From positions 1-64,000 of the forward strand of contig NZ_CAJHBI010000003.1 of assembly GCF_904846605.1 (NCBI RefSeq): a stretch of 64,000 bases of DNA. Reading direction: 5' to 3'. Positions 28,452-37,667 of the stretch are shown here, in pieces (within the stretch, counting starts at the first letter, position 1; the number at the start of each line of letters is the position of its first letter). The position numbers and the translations under genes are program-made. Source of the DNA: Psychrobacter sp. 72-O-c. Its GTDB lineage: Bacteria; Pseudomonadota; Gammaproteobacteria; Pseudomonadales; Moraxellaceae. Under the pieces are notes generated by a model. It was given only the letters and a program-made list of their open reading frames with translations. It was not told where the DNA came from and did not search any database.

Positions 28452-29090
28452 TTATAGCTGGGTGTGCAAACCACATTCGCGACTTTCTTCTACTTTAGTC
28501 GGATCAAAGTAATCAAGCTCATTCGGTAGGCCATGCTCAGTCAGATAGCCATCTAAATCAGCATCGGTTTTTTCGAATAATGGCGCAACTTTTAACACGC
28601 CATCTTTTGATAAGCTTAGCACATCAAGACCTTGACGGAATTCGGTTTGATCTTTACGAATGGCATTGAACCAGACGTCAGGCTTTAGTTCGTTAAGCGC
28701 ACGGCGGAAGGGCTCAAGTTTCACTTGCTCTGTGAACTCATCATGTTGTGGATTATCAATACCTGGGATGCCGTTCATAGTCGCGTCGCGGTGGGCAGCC
28801 GTTTGCTTAGGGATATAAGTGACGACATTTAAGTTTAGGTCACGAATAAGCTTGTTAGCAAATTGATAAGTAGCGTCAGTGTTGTAGCCTGAATCTACCC
28901 ATAGTACGGTGATGTCAGGGCGCTGCTTTGCGACCAAATGTAATATAGCGGATTCATAAGGGCGGAAGTTAGTAGTTATAATTGGGTTTTTAGCTTGGGT
29001 AAGTGCCCACGCGACGATTTCTTCTGGCGACTTGCCTTGTAGGTCTTTATTGGCTTGGTCAATATCTAAGTTAGGGTGTAATTGGCTCAT
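28452..29090 (-). CDS. cysH: Adenylyl-/phosphoadenylyl-sulfate reductase (CysH)
   Basis: A 212-residue member of the PAPS/APS reductase family. Visible are TTNFRPYESAILHL (a variant PP-loop), VLWVDSGYNTDATYQFA and the C-terminal ECGLHTQL holding the catalytic cysteine (Cys206). That is the only cysteine in the protein, so the CC/CxxC cluster that carries a [4Fe-4S] centre in classical bacterial APS reductases is absent. By the usual rule this points to PAPS as substrate, but no APS kinase is in the window, and iron-free APS reductases are known. It is slightly shorter than E. coli CysH (244). It lies downstream of the DUF934 gene and cysI on the same strand. Confidence 0.9.
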   Translation of the reverse strand: MSQLHPNLDIDQANKDLQGKSPEEIVAWALTQAKNPIITTNFRPYESAILHLVAKQRPDITVLWVDSGYNTDATYQFANKLIRDLNLNVVTYIPKQTAAHRDATMNGIPGIDNPQHDEFTEQVKLEPFRRALNELKPDVWFNAIRKDQTEFRQGLDVLSLSKDGVLKVAPLFEKTDADLDGYLTEHGLPNELDYFDPTKVEESRECGLHTQL

Positions 29091-29203
29091 TATGTTGTCC
29101 TTGATAGCAGTTAAATTAAAGAATTAGTAAACCGTTAGATCAGTAAATAATTAGTATGAAGTTTTGGCATTCTTAAAAATAGAAAACAAAACGCCAAATA
29201 TGA

Positions 29204-29806
29204 TTATGCACCAGCAAACATCGGTAAAGCGGCGGCATTTTGACCATCATAGGCACTAGCAAGCGCACTAAACGCTTGGCTTATGTCAAAATTAGAGTCA
29301 GAGTTCACATCATGTTCGCTCAAAACAAAGCTGTCTGCGCCGACACGTAAAAGGTAGGCAATTTGATCACGGCCAAATGCACCTGCCATCCGAATCTCGC
29401 CGGTATAGCCAAGCTGACGTAGCGTTTGCACGAAGCTAAAACCGCGACCATCGGCAAAGGAGGGCACATGAATGACAATCAAGGCTTGCGCCAATAAAAA
29501 CTCGGTCAATCCTGGCAGCGCATCGGTATCGGTATTTGCGGTAATCCACACACCTAACCGGCTGCTATGCTGGATTAATAACTCATAGACTTGTTGTAAT
29601 AGTCCGCCGGCAAGTGTGCCTTTGTTGTTCAATAAATCAGTAAGTGGTACCAGTACATCAAGCTTCTCTTGTTTGTGCAGCAGCTCAAGCAAGGTGACGT
29701 GCGTAAGCGCAATACCATCTGGCAGCTCAGCAGTGGTAAGCGCATGCCAAGTGTCTTTACTACTAATATCAATGCCGCTGCTATTTAGCACATGATGATT
29801 ACCCAT
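29204..29806 (-). CDS. DUF934 protein of the sulfite reductase operon
   Basis: A 200-residue soluble protein with the DUF934 signature at residues 120-155: FADGRGFSFVQTLRQLGYTG followed by IRMAGAFGRDQIAYLLRVG. This family is found almost only beside ferredoxin-type sulfite reductases. Its biochemical role is unsettled; an accessory function in sulfite reduction is inferred from context. Its start overlaps the end of cysI by eight bases, so the two are translationally coupled. cysH follows after 113 bases. No cysteine cluster or membrane segment is visible. Confidence 0.85.
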   Translation of the reverse strand: MGNHHVLNSSGIDISSKDTWHALTTAELPDGIALTHVTLLELLHKQEKLDVLVPLTDLLNNKGTLAGGLLQQVYELLIQHSSRLGVWITANTDTDALPGLTEFLLAQALIVIHVPSFADGRGFSFVQTLRQLGYTGEIRMAGAFGRDQIAYLLRVGADSFVLSEHDVNSDSNFDISQAFSALASAYDGQNAAALPMFAGA

Positions 29807-31484
29807 AGACCTTCTCCTTGAATGGGGCTATGCCAACCCGGTCGATCACATCGCCAAAGCGCTCAACATCGTCTTCACTTTTAGCGCGCAGCTCAAGATA
29901 AACGTCCAAAATAACTTGTAAAGTACTGGCAACATCAGCAGCAGGAACGGCTCTGCCTAGTATTTTGCCAATCTTAGCGTCATCGGTGGAGTTACCGCCA
30001 AGACTGATTTGATACCAATGTTCGCCTTTTTTATCCACGCCTAAGATACCGATATCACCAACGTGATGGTGGGCACAAGCATTCATGCAACCGGACATAT
30101 TCAGACGAATATCCCCTAAATCGTATAAGTAATCAAGATCGTCGAACTGCTTTTCGATTTGTTCAGCGATATTGTGGGTGGTGGCATTAGCAAGAGAGCA
30201 AAAGTCCCAGCCTGGGCAAACAATCATATCGGTTAAGGTGTTGATATTGGCGCGGGCTAAATTCAAAACCGCTAATTGCTGCCATAATTCGTATAAATGG
30301 CTGGCTTGTACATCGGCGAAGACTAAGTTTTGCTCATAGGTAGCGCGCAGCTCACCAAAGCTATACTGGTCAGTCAGATCCGCAAGTGCGTCCATTTGGT
30401 CAGCGTTCAGATCACCTGAGGGCACGTACGTTCCATCTACTAAGCCTGCTTTTAAAGAGATAACCACCGCGCGGTAGCCAGCCACTTTATGTGCAACGGT
30501 ATTTTGGGTGTACCAGTTGGCAAAGTCTTGATCGGCGCTCAATAGTTTTTGCAGCTCAGATTGTACTTGCAGCGCATCGACTGAGATATAATCAGGGGCG
30601 CTAAAGTAGCTACTGGCGGTCGCAAAATTATCCTCTGTTAATGTGAGTGCGCCATCTTTGGTATGCGCCTCCCATTCTGCATCGACTAATTTGGCAAAAT
30701 CATGCCCGCCCATGCTCTCAACCAATATTTTGATACGGGCTTTGTACTTATTATCACGGCGACCATGTAAGTTATAGACCCGCAAAATGGCATCTAAATA
30801 GCTGAGCAGATGCTCGCGAGGTAAGAATTCATTGATGACTTTACCAATGATAGGCGTACGTCCTAAGCCGCCACCGACCAATACTTCAAAACCAATCTCA
30901 CCTTTATCATTGGTCTTTACATGCAGTCCGACATCATGCACTTGGGTCGCGGCGCGGTCATTTTCTGTACCGATAACGGCAATCTTAAATTTACGTGGTA
31001 AAAAAGCAAACTCAGGGTGAAAGGTTGACCACTGACGAATAATTTCGCAATACGGACGCGGGTCAGCAATCTCTTCTTGATGAATGCCCGCGTAAGGGTC
31101 GGTTGTGGTGTTACGAATACAGTTGCCTGAGGTTTGAATGGCATGCATTTGCACTGAGGCCAGATGCGCCAAGATATCAGGAACATCTTCAAGGTTCGGC
31201 CAGTTCAGCTGGATATTGGTACGCGTAGTGAAATGCCCATAACCTTTGTCGTAAAGGCGGGTGATCTCAGCCAATTTGCGCAATTGATAGCTGGCAAGTA
31301 GCCCGTATGGAATGGCGATACGCAGCATAGGCGCATGACGCTGAATATAAAGCCCGTTCTGCAAGCGCAGTGGTAAAAACTGCTCTTCTGGCAGTTCACC
31401 TGCCAAAAATCGCTGAGTCTGGTCGCGGAATTGTGCAACCCGTTCCTCAACCAAAGCTTGGTCGGCATAGTTATATTGATACAT
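29799..31484 (-). CDS. cysI: Sulfite reductase hemoprotein (siroheme, ferredoxin type)
   Basis: A 561-residue nitrite/sulfite reductase. The two ferredoxin-like half-domains are visible (HFTTRTNIQLNW near residue 85 and GELRATYEQNLVFADV near residue 375). The [4Fe-4S]-siroheme ligands are CPGWDFC and MSGCMNACAHHH in the C-terminal third. It reduces sulfite to sulfide with six electrons. No flavoprotein subunit CysJ is nearby, so electrons probably come from a ferredoxin or another donor. It heads the operon cysI-DUF934-cysH, with siroheme synthase just beyond, and diverges from sat. Confidence 0.93.
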   Translation of the reverse strand: MYQYNYADQALVEERVAQFRDQTQRFLAGELPEEQFLPLRLQNGLYIQRHAPMLRIAIPYGLLASYQLRKLAEITRLYDKGYGHFTTRTNIQLNWPNLEDVPDILAHLASVQMHAIQTSGNCIRNTTTDPYAGIHQEEIADPRPYCEIIRQWSTFHPEFAFLPRKFKIAVIGTENDRAATQVHDVGLHVKTNDKGEIGFEVLVGGGLGRTPIIGKVINEFLPREHLLSYLDAILRVYNLHGRRDNKYKARIKILVESMGGHDFAKLVDAEWEAHTKDGALTLTEDNFATASSYFSAPDYISVDALQVQSELQKLLSADQDFANWYTQNTVAHKVAGYRAVVISLKAGLVDGTYVPSGDLNADQMDALADLTDQYSFGELRATYEQNLVFADVQASHLYELWQQLAVLNLARANINTLTDMIVCPGWDFCSLANATTHNIAEQIEKQFDDLDYLYDLGDIRLNMSGCMNACAHHHVGDIGILGVDKKGEHWYQISLGGNSTDDAKIGKILGRAVPAADVASTLQVILDVYLELRAKSEDDVERFGDVIDRVGIAPFKEKVYG

Positions 31485-31866
31485 GGCGTAATCTCAATTT
31501 CGAATTTTAAAAATAAAAAAAGCAGCGTTAAGTTAATCAGATACAAGATTTAGATATGAAGTTTAGAGGTAAAAATAATTTGTGTATGTAGTGGCGTTTC
31601 AAATACAGCCACAAAACAACATAGCTTTACATGATATAAGCTTGAGCGTTGAAACATAAATTCCTTTAAGTCATATCCATATCCAAACACAGCATAAATT
31701 TTCATAACGAAAGTTAGGTAGCCTATCCTTATTAAATACACAGCATCATCACTAATATCCCATTCAAGCTCAATACACGATTTTCCTGCGGGGCTCTTTA
31801 TTATTTAAACCTCTCTTTTTTTCGTTTTTATTTCGTTACTACTTATCTGAGGTCTCTGAGATTAAT
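31485..31866. other. Divergent promoter region between cysI and sat
   Basis: About 380 AT-rich bases with no gene. Both sulfur-reduction transcripts start here, so a CysB-type control site is expected, but none can be pinned down by eye. A GAGGTCTCTGAG stretch precedes the sat ATG. Confidence 0.5.
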
Positions 31867-33132
31867 ATGACACAACTTGCATCAGCCGCATCAAAACTCG
31901 AGTCTAAATCTAAACTAGTCCCGCCACATGGTAGCGCGACTCTTAAACCGTTATTATTAACCGGTACTGAGCGCGAGCAAGCACTAAAACTTGCCAGTAC
32001 CTTGCCACAAATTATCTTAAGCTCACGTGAGCGCGGTGATTTAATTATGCTAGGGATTGGTGGCTTTACCCCACTTAATGGCTTTATGAATCAAGCCGAT
32101 TGGCAAGGGGTGGTCGATGACATGCGCTTGCAAACTGGTGACAACGCTGGCTTGTTTTGGCCCATTCCCATTACTTTATCTGCGCCGAAAGTCACTGCTG
32201 ATAGCTTAACTCAAGATGACAAAGTGGCATTGGTTGCTGAAAATGGCGAAATCATGGGCGTGTTGACGGTAGAGGAAACTTACACCATCGATAAAAACCA
32301 TGAGTGCCAGCAAGTCTTTACCACTACTGATAGCGAGCATCCGGGCGTGCAACAAGTGTTGAGCCAAGATGAGGTTAATATTGCCGGTAGCGTAGAAGTG
32401 CTAAGTGAAGGCGAATTCCCAACTTTATATCCAGAGATTTATAAAACCCCAGCTGAGACCCGTCAAATATTAGCCGACAAAGGCTGGCAAAGTGTCGCCG
32501 CATTCCAAACCCGTAACCCAATGCACCGCTCGCATGAATACTTAGCCAAAATTGCCATAGAAATTTGTGATGGGGTACTAGTGCATTCATTGTTAGGGGC
32601 GCTGAAACCCGGTGATATCCCGGCTAATGTACGTCAAGAAGCCATTAAGACTTTAATCGACAATTACTTTAAACAAGATACCGTTATTCAAGCAGGTTAT
32701 CCGCTAGATATGCGTTATGCCGGCCCGCGGGAAGCGCTACTTCATGCGCTATTCCGTCAAAACTACGGCTGTAGCCATCTGATTGTTGGGCGTGACCATG
32801 CGGGTGTGGGTGATTATTATGGCGCGTTTGATGCCCAGACTATCTTTGAGCACTTAGACAAAGACGATCTTATCACCCAACCATTAAAGATTGGCTGGAC
32901 GTTTTGGTGCGACGCTTGTAATGCGATGGCCTCTGATAAGACCTGCCCGCACGATGCCACGCAACATGTCAAAGTATCAGGAACTAAGCTGCGTAAGGCA
33001 TTATCGGACGATGAAGACGTACCAGAGAACTTTAGCCGTCCAGAAGTGTTGCAGATTTTGCGCAATTATTATGCAGGTATCGCCCGTGAAGAACGTGCCG
33101 AAGTGAAATTAACCGGTGCTTCTGCGGTTTAA
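31867..33132 (+). CDS. sat: Sulfate adenylyltransferase, single-subunit Sat type
   Basis: A 421-residue homomeric ATP sulfurylase of the Sat/MET3 type, not the CysDN heterodimer. Active-site motifs are [12 protein letters not shown] (the QxRN and HxxH elements, near residues 218-229), [24 protein letters not shown] and [14 protein letters not shown] Cys-rich stretch ([18 protein letters not shown], near 350) is typical of bacterial Sat and may bind metal. It makes APS from sulfate and ATP. There is no C-terminal APS kinase domain. It diverges from cysI and has its own terminator. Confidence 0.94.
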   Translation: MTQLASAASKLESKSKLVPPHGSATLKPLLLTGTEREQALKLASTLPQIILSSRERGDLIMLGIGGFTPLNGFMNQADWQGVVDDMRLQTGDNAGLFWPIPITLSAPKVTADSLTQDDKVALVAENGEIMGVLTVEETYTIDKNHECQQVFTTTDSEHPGVQQVLSQDEVNIAGSVEVLSEGEFPTLYPEIYKTPAETRQILADKGWQSVAAFQTRNPMHRSHEYLAKIAIEICDGVLVHSLLGALKPGDIPANVRQEAIKTLIDNYFKQDTVIQAGYPLDMRYAGPREALLHALFRQNYGCSHLIVGRDHAGVGDYYGAFDAQTIFEHLDKDDLITQPLKIGWTFWCDACNAMASDKTCPHDATQHVKVSGTKLRKALSDDEDVPENFSRPEVLQILRNYYAGIAREERAEVKLTGASAV

Positions 33133-33161
33133 GAGACACGTAGCCCTCGTTAAAAAGCTGT

Positions 33162-33199
33162 TAAAAAAAGGTGCCAGACGGTAAATCTGGCACCTTTTT
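33162..33199 (+). terminator. Terminator after sat
   Basis: AAAAGGTGCCAGA / TCTGGCACCTTTTT pair around a short loop. Runs of A and T on each side allow it to work for the convergent lipoprotein gene too. Confidence 0.9.
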
Positions 33200-33235
33200 C
33201 TATTTATTGAGTCTTAGCCGTCAGTTTTAGGTCAT

Positions 33236-33754
33236 TTAGCTGATGTTTAAATGACCTTCAAGCTTTTGGTAATCTCCGGCGAGCGTGCCACCACCGGAAC
33301 AAAAGTAGTTCAACGCATACTTGTCTTGGCTGTCGATAGTCAGCAAGCCATCTTTAAACTGTAAAAAGGTCACGCTATCATTGGCTATAGTCTGAAAGAT
33401 AACACCGTGAGCGTCATCCTGACCCAGCAGAGTTGCCTTACCATCAAAATGACAACTGGGCTGTTTAATATCGCCCCGAGCGCGAACTTTTACTTCTATC
33501 TCGGCAACGCCGTAAGGCTGGATCATAACACCCACCCAATCATAGCCTTGCTGCCTCTTATCGTAACCGTCAGACGCATAATCACCGACCACGGTTTGTA
33601 CCGCTGGGGTGATCGCTGTTGCGGCCTGAATCTCTGGTACATTCTGGCTATTGGGCGTTACGGTACTACAACCTGTTAAAGCCACAAGGACAGGAGTCGT
33701 CAACGTGAAAACCGCAGCAGGAAAAGATAAACGTTGGTACCAAAGTCTGCTCAT
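33236..33754 (-). CDS. Predicted lipoprotein of unknown function
   Basis: A 172-residue protein with a lipoprotein signal peptide: a positive start, a hydrophobic stretch and the lipobox LTGC with Cys29 or so. The mature part has a DYASDGYDKR...YDWVGVMIQPYG segment and ends in a beta-rich domain with two cysteines (SCHFDGKATLLGQD and LNYFCSGGG). I do not recognise the family. It lies between sat and the sulfate-binding proteins but on the opposite strand, so a sulfur role is only a guess from position. Confidence 0.8.
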   Translation of the reverse strand: MSRLWYQRLSFPAAVFTLTTPVLVALTGCSTVTPNSQNVPEIQAATAITPAVQTVVGDYASDGYDKRQQGYDWVGVMIQPYGVAEIEVKVRARGDIKQPSCHFDGKATLLGQDDAHGVIFQTIANDSVTFLQFKDGLLTIDSQDKYALNYFCSGGGTLAGDYQKLEGHLNIS

Positions 33755-34109
33755 ATAGTTGCCTTGAAATAAATAAGAAAGGGCGCGCTGATGGTCGGTT
33801 TCTAAATAAAAGGGGTAGGTACATAATAAATATATGCTTTAGCTAATAGCCCAACCCATACCCCAATTGGCTTATAACCTTGTTACACAACCATTTAACA
33901 AACATAGATGTCAAATAATATCTAAAAAAAGTACTTATGCCAAGTTAATAATTTGATAAGCGCTTTCATCACTAAGCGTTGTCCATACAAGCTGATAGCA
34001 TGGCTGTCATCATTCATAGCGTTATCAGATGTGGTACATCAATAAGTATCGCAATAAAAAACGGTTCAATAAAACTTATATTATAAATGCAACCTTATAG
34101 AGAGCTATC
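33755..34109. other. Intergenic region upstream of the sulfate-binding protein genes
   Basis: About 355 AT-rich bases between the divergent lipoprotein gene and the first sbp gene. It should carry promoters for both. No clear -35/-10 pair, operator or RNA was recognised. Confidence 0.45.
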
Positions 34110-35231
34110 ATGCAAAAGACAACCGGTTTATCCCGCCAAACTGAAATAGGTATGTTGCCAACTAGCAAGTCACTGACCAGAAGTCTAATGCTTAGTAGCG
34201 CATTGTCTGCGGTCATGTTACTTGCTGGCTGTAGCCCTACTAATGCCAACCAAGCAGGCGAGGCGAAAAGCGAAACTAACGACGTTAGCCTGCTGAATGT
34301 CTCTTACGATGTCTCGCGCGATTTTTATAAAGAATATAACGACTTATTTAGCAAGGCTTATAAGGCAGAATATCCAAATAGTAATGTCAGTATTAACCAG
34401 TCACACGGCAGCTCAAGTAAACAAGCACTGTCCGTTGCCAATGGTTTACAGGCGGACGTGGTGACCTTAAACCAAGAAAGCGATATGAATATGCTGGTGG
34501 ATAAAGGTCTGGTAAAAACCGATTGGCGCCAAGCTTTTCCTAACAATGCCGTTCCTTATACTTCCACTATGGTTTTGCTGGTTCGTAAAGGCAATCCGAA
34601 GCAGATTAAAGACTGGCAAGATTTAGCCCGTACTGACGTCGAGGTGGTTATGCCAAACCCGAAGACTAGTGGCACCGCGCGCTATGCCTTTTTAGGGGCC
34701 TATGGTTATGGGCTGCATCACTTTAAAGAGTCTGTCAATCAACCGCAAAAAACCGATGGCTTTATGGAGAAAGTGCTGGCAAATGTTATTACTTATGACA
34801 ATGGTGCACGCGCCGCTACTACTAGCTTTACCCAGCGCGGGTTAGGCGATGTACTTATCACTACCGAAAATGAGGCGCATTTGGTCGCCACACAACACGC
34901 CAAAGATAAGGTTGATATTGTTTATCCTAGTTATTCTATTACTATCCATAACCCCGTTGCTGTGATCAGCTCAGTGACCGACAAAAAAGGCTCCAAGGAA
35001 GCTGCAACCGCATATCTCAAAACGCTTTGGGACAAGCCTGCTCAAGAATTGATGGCTCAGATGTACCTGCGACCCAGTGACAAGCAGATTTTGGCTGCTC
35101 ATGCAGGAACGTTACAAAACATTCAAACCTTTGAGCCAGTTGAAGTCTTTGGTGATTGGGACAGTATTATGGATAAGTTTTTTGTTGATGGTGGACTGTT
35201 TGATAAGCTTGCTGTGCAACCCAACAGCTAA
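34110..35231 (+). CDS. Sulfate ABC transporter substrate-binding protein (first copy)
   Basis: A 373-residue periplasmic binding lipoprotein: LMLLAGCSPTN gives a lipobox near residue 40. The mature protein has the Sbp/CysP signatures LLNVSYDVSRDFYKEYN, INQSHGSSSKQALSVANGL and PKTSGTARYAFLGAYGYG. It binds sulfate or thiosulfate and delivers it to CysTWA. It is about half identical to the next gene by eye, so the two are tandem duplicates. E. coli has two such proteins (Sbp and CysP) with sulfate or thiosulfate preference; I cannot say which is which here. The N-terminus before the lipobox is unusually long. Confidence 0.9.
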   Translation: MQKTTGLSRQTEIGMLPTSKSLTRSLMLSSALSAVMLLAGCSPTNANQAGEAKSETNDVSLLNVSYDVSRDFYKEYNDLFSKAYKAEYPNSNVSINQSHGSSSKQALSVANGLQADVVTLNQESDMNMLVDKGLVKTDWRQAFPNNAVPYTSTMVLLVRKGNPKQIKDWQDLARTDVEVVMPNPKTSGTARYAFLGAYGYGLHHFKESVNQPQKTDGFMEKVLANVITYDNGARAATTSFTQRGLGDVLITTENEAHLVATQHAKDKVDIVYPSYSITIHNPVAVISSVTDKKGSKEAATAYLKTLWDKPAQELMAQMYLRPSDKQILAAHAGTLQNIQTFEPVEVFGDWDSIMDKFFVDGGLFDKLAVQPNS

Positions 35232-35465
35232 GTAAAAACTAAGTAAGGGACTCAGCCTTACCCGTAATGAAGATACTGTTAGTCAAAATCAGCCAGAAAT
35301 GGGATAGATAAGCGACATGACAGCGGTCTCAGTAAGGATGAAAAGCCCCTATATATTCCATTTTGGCAATAACATACACATATTCGTCATTAAACATAAT
35401 AAGCTGGCGCTGTTAGCATAACTGCATTACATCTTATATCCCTGTATATAACTTTAGAGGCACTT

Positions 35466-36584
35466 ATGACATCTTACGCAGCAAGCAAAAAGCTCAGTAT
35501 AAAGAACAGCCCCTACAAAAACAAAGCGCTTAGCGTGTTGAGTATTGCAGGCGTTGCGATGACCTTGGGACTTACTGGCTGTAGCAATAGTGAGCAGGTA
35601 GACACGACTGTCAATGCTGATGGCACGCCAGCAGCGGGTCAAAACATCGAGTTGTTAAATGTCTCTTATGATGTGGCGCGCGATTTCTATAAAGACTATA
35701 ACCCATTATTTGTTGATCATTATAAAACTGAAAACCCCGATACTAATATAACTGTCAATCAGTCTCATGGCGGCTCGAGCAAACAAGCACTATCAGTCGC
35801 TAATGGCTTGCAAGCCGATGTAGCCACTATGAACCAAGGCTCAGATATTGAGCTACTTGAGAAAAAAGGCTTGGTTGACGCGGATTGGGAAGGGCAGTTC
35901 CCTGATAACGCGGTACCTTTTACCAGCACTATCGTCTTCTTAGTACGTAAAGACAATCCAAAAAATATTCAAGACTGGGAAGATTTAACCCAGCCGGGTC
36001 TTGAGATTGTAATGGCCAATCCGAAAGTTACCGGTAATGGTCGTTATGCATTCTTAGGCGCTTATGGCTATGGCCTGCACGCCTTTAATAACGAAGAAGC
36101 TCCTGCTAAAAACTACGTTAAAGAGATGCTCAACAACGTCAAAGTTTATGAAAATGGTGGACGTGCAGCAACCACTACCTTTGTCCAGCGCGGTATCGGT
36201 GATGTGTTGATTACCTTTGAGAATGAAGCCAACCTTGCTGCTACTGATTTTGGTAAAGGTGAAGTTGACATCATTTATCCTGAGTATTCTATTAAGTCTG
36301 AAAGTCCGGTTGCTATTGTGAAAGCGGTCACGGACAAAAAAGGCACCACTGCTGCGTCAAAAGCTTATCTTGATTACTTATGGAGCGAGCCTGCACAGCA
36401 ATTAGCAGCTGACCTTTACTTACGTCCTAGCGTAAAAAGCGTCCTTGATAAAAATGGTGATAAATTACCACCGATTGATACCTTCCGTCCGAATGACGCT
36501 TTTGGCTCATGGGATGAAATTATGGGTACCTACTTCAGCGATGGCGGTGTTTTCGATCAGTTAGCGATTAGCGCTCCGGAGTAG
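35466..36584 (+). CDS. Sulfate ABC transporter substrate-binding protein (second copy)
   Basis: A 372-residue paralogue of the preceding protein with lipobox LTGC near residue 39. It has ELLNVSYDVARDFYKDYN, VNQSHGGSSKQALSVANGL and the C-terminal YLRPSVKSVLDKNG. The N-terminal hydrophobic region is AGVAMTLGLTGC. It is separated from the first copy by 234 bases and from cysT by about 200 bases containing a hairpin. The pair feeds the same CysTWA importer by context. Confidence 0.9.
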   Translation: MTSYAASKKLSIKNSPYKNKALSVLSIAGVAMTLGLTGCSNSEQVDTTVNADGTPAAGQNIELLNVSYDVARDFYKDYNPLFVDHYKTENPDTNITVNQSHGGSSKQALSVANGLQADVATMNQGSDIELLEKKGLVDADWEGQFPDNAVPFTSTIVFLVRKDNPKNIQDWEDLTQPGLEIVMANPKVTGNGRYAFLGAYGYGLHAFNNEEAPAKNYVKEMLNNVKVYENGGRAATTTFVQRGIGDVLITFENEANLAATDFGKGEVDIIYPEYSIKSESPVAIVKAVTDKKGTTAASKAYLDYLWSEPAQQLAADLYLRPSVKSVLDKNGDKLPPIDTFRPNDAFGSWDEIMGTYFSDGGVFDQLAISAPE

Positions 36585-36672
36585 TTATCGTAAGTTATCG
36601 TATAGCTGCGCCGCTTTAGAAAAAACACAGTATGGCTGGGAAAAGCTTTTACCAGTTATACGAAACTATATG

Positions 36673-36702
36673 AAGGACATGGCCACCCGCGCTATGTCCT
36701 TT
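36673..36702 (+). terminator. Hairpin between the second sbp gene and cysT, possibly a partial terminator
   Basis: AAGGACAT and ATGTCCTT pair around about 14 bases, followed by TTTATA rather than a full T-run. It could lower permease expression relative to the binding proteins, or stabilise the sbp mRNA end. Confidence 0.5.
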
Positions 36703-36781
36703 ATACCGTAAGCCTTCTAATAATACCTGTACAACAGGGTTTTTACGATAAACACCATCAGTTAGGCAATAGGACATCACT

Positions 36782-37666
36782 ATGAGTGCAACAACTTCTC
36801 CTGCCAGCAACAAACCTAATAAAAAAGGCTGGATGACTCGCATGCGCCAGCGTAATGTGCTGCCAGGGTTTGGGCTGAGTATGGGTATTACCGTCTTTAG
36901 CTTATCGTTATTGGTGGTACTACCGTTTGCAATGATGGCCTATACCACAACCCAGATGGGCTGGACGGGATTTTGGGAAACCATTACCCAGCCGCGGGTC
37001 ACCGCTGCTATCAAACTGAGCTTATGGATGTCGTTCTTAGCGATGTTAACCAATATGGTATTTGGTACGCTGGTGGCGTGGGTGTTGGTGCGTTATGAGT
37101 TTTGGGGCAAATCCTTGATTAATGCCCTGGTTGATTTGCCTTTTGCGCTACCGACCGCAGTGACGGGTATATCTCTTGCGACTTTATATGCGCCGAATGG
37201 TCTTATTGGGCAGTGGTTTGAAAAGTTCGATATACAAGTGGCTTTTACCCCTATAGGTATTTGGTTGGCATTGGTGGTGGTAAGTTTTCCATTCATTGTG
37301 CGTGCCGTCCAGCCAGTATTGGCAGAGCTATCAGTTGAATTTGAAGAGGCGTCCGCGGTACTAGGAGCGAATCGCTTAGCTACTTTTCGTAAGGTTCTTT
37401 TACCGGAGATGCTACCTGCATTACTGATGGGCGCTGGCATGATGTTTGCGCGCGCAACTGGCGAGTATGGTTCAGTGATTTTTATTGCTGGTAATATTCC
37501 AATGGAGTCTGAGATTCTGCCGCTTATCATTATTGGTAAACTCGAGCAATTTGATATTCAAGGCGCCTCAGCAGTGGCGTTATTTATGCTGATGATTTCG
37601 TTTGTGATTCTATTAACCATTAATATAGTACAGTGGAAACTGTCGCGACGCGTAGGAGCCCGCTAA
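36782..37666 (+). CDS. cysT: Sulfate ABC transporter permease CysT (CysU)
   Basis: A 294-residue inner-membrane permease with six predicted helices. The EAA loop that docks on the ATPase is visible as EFEEASAVLGANRLATFRKV with LLPEMLPALL after it (about residues 188-220). Family sequences such as DLPFALPTAVTGISLATLY and ATGEYGSVIFIAGN identify CysT. It pairs with CysW. Its stop codon is one base before the cysW start, so the two are coupled. The first 30 residues are polar and cytoplasmic. Confidence 0.94.
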   Translation: MSATTSPASNKPNKKGWMTRMRQRNVLPGFGLSMGITVFSLSLLVVLPFAMMAYTTTQMGWTGFWETITQPRVTAAIKLSLWMSFLAMLTNMVFGTLVAWVLVRYEFWGKSLINALVDLPFALPTAVTGISLATLYAPNGLIGQWFEKFDIQVAFTPIGIWLALVVVSFPFIVRAVQPVLAELSVEFEEASAVLGANRLATFRKVLLPEMLPALLMGAGMMFARATGEYGSVIFIAGNIPMESEILPLIIIGKLEQFDIQGASAVALFMLMISFVILLTINIVQWKLSRRVGAR

Positions 37667-37667
37667 G

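Noticed and set aside
37093-37530. 145-codon minus-strand frame inside cysT
   Set aside because: Shadow of the permease gene; the cysT frame has the EAA loop and correct helices.
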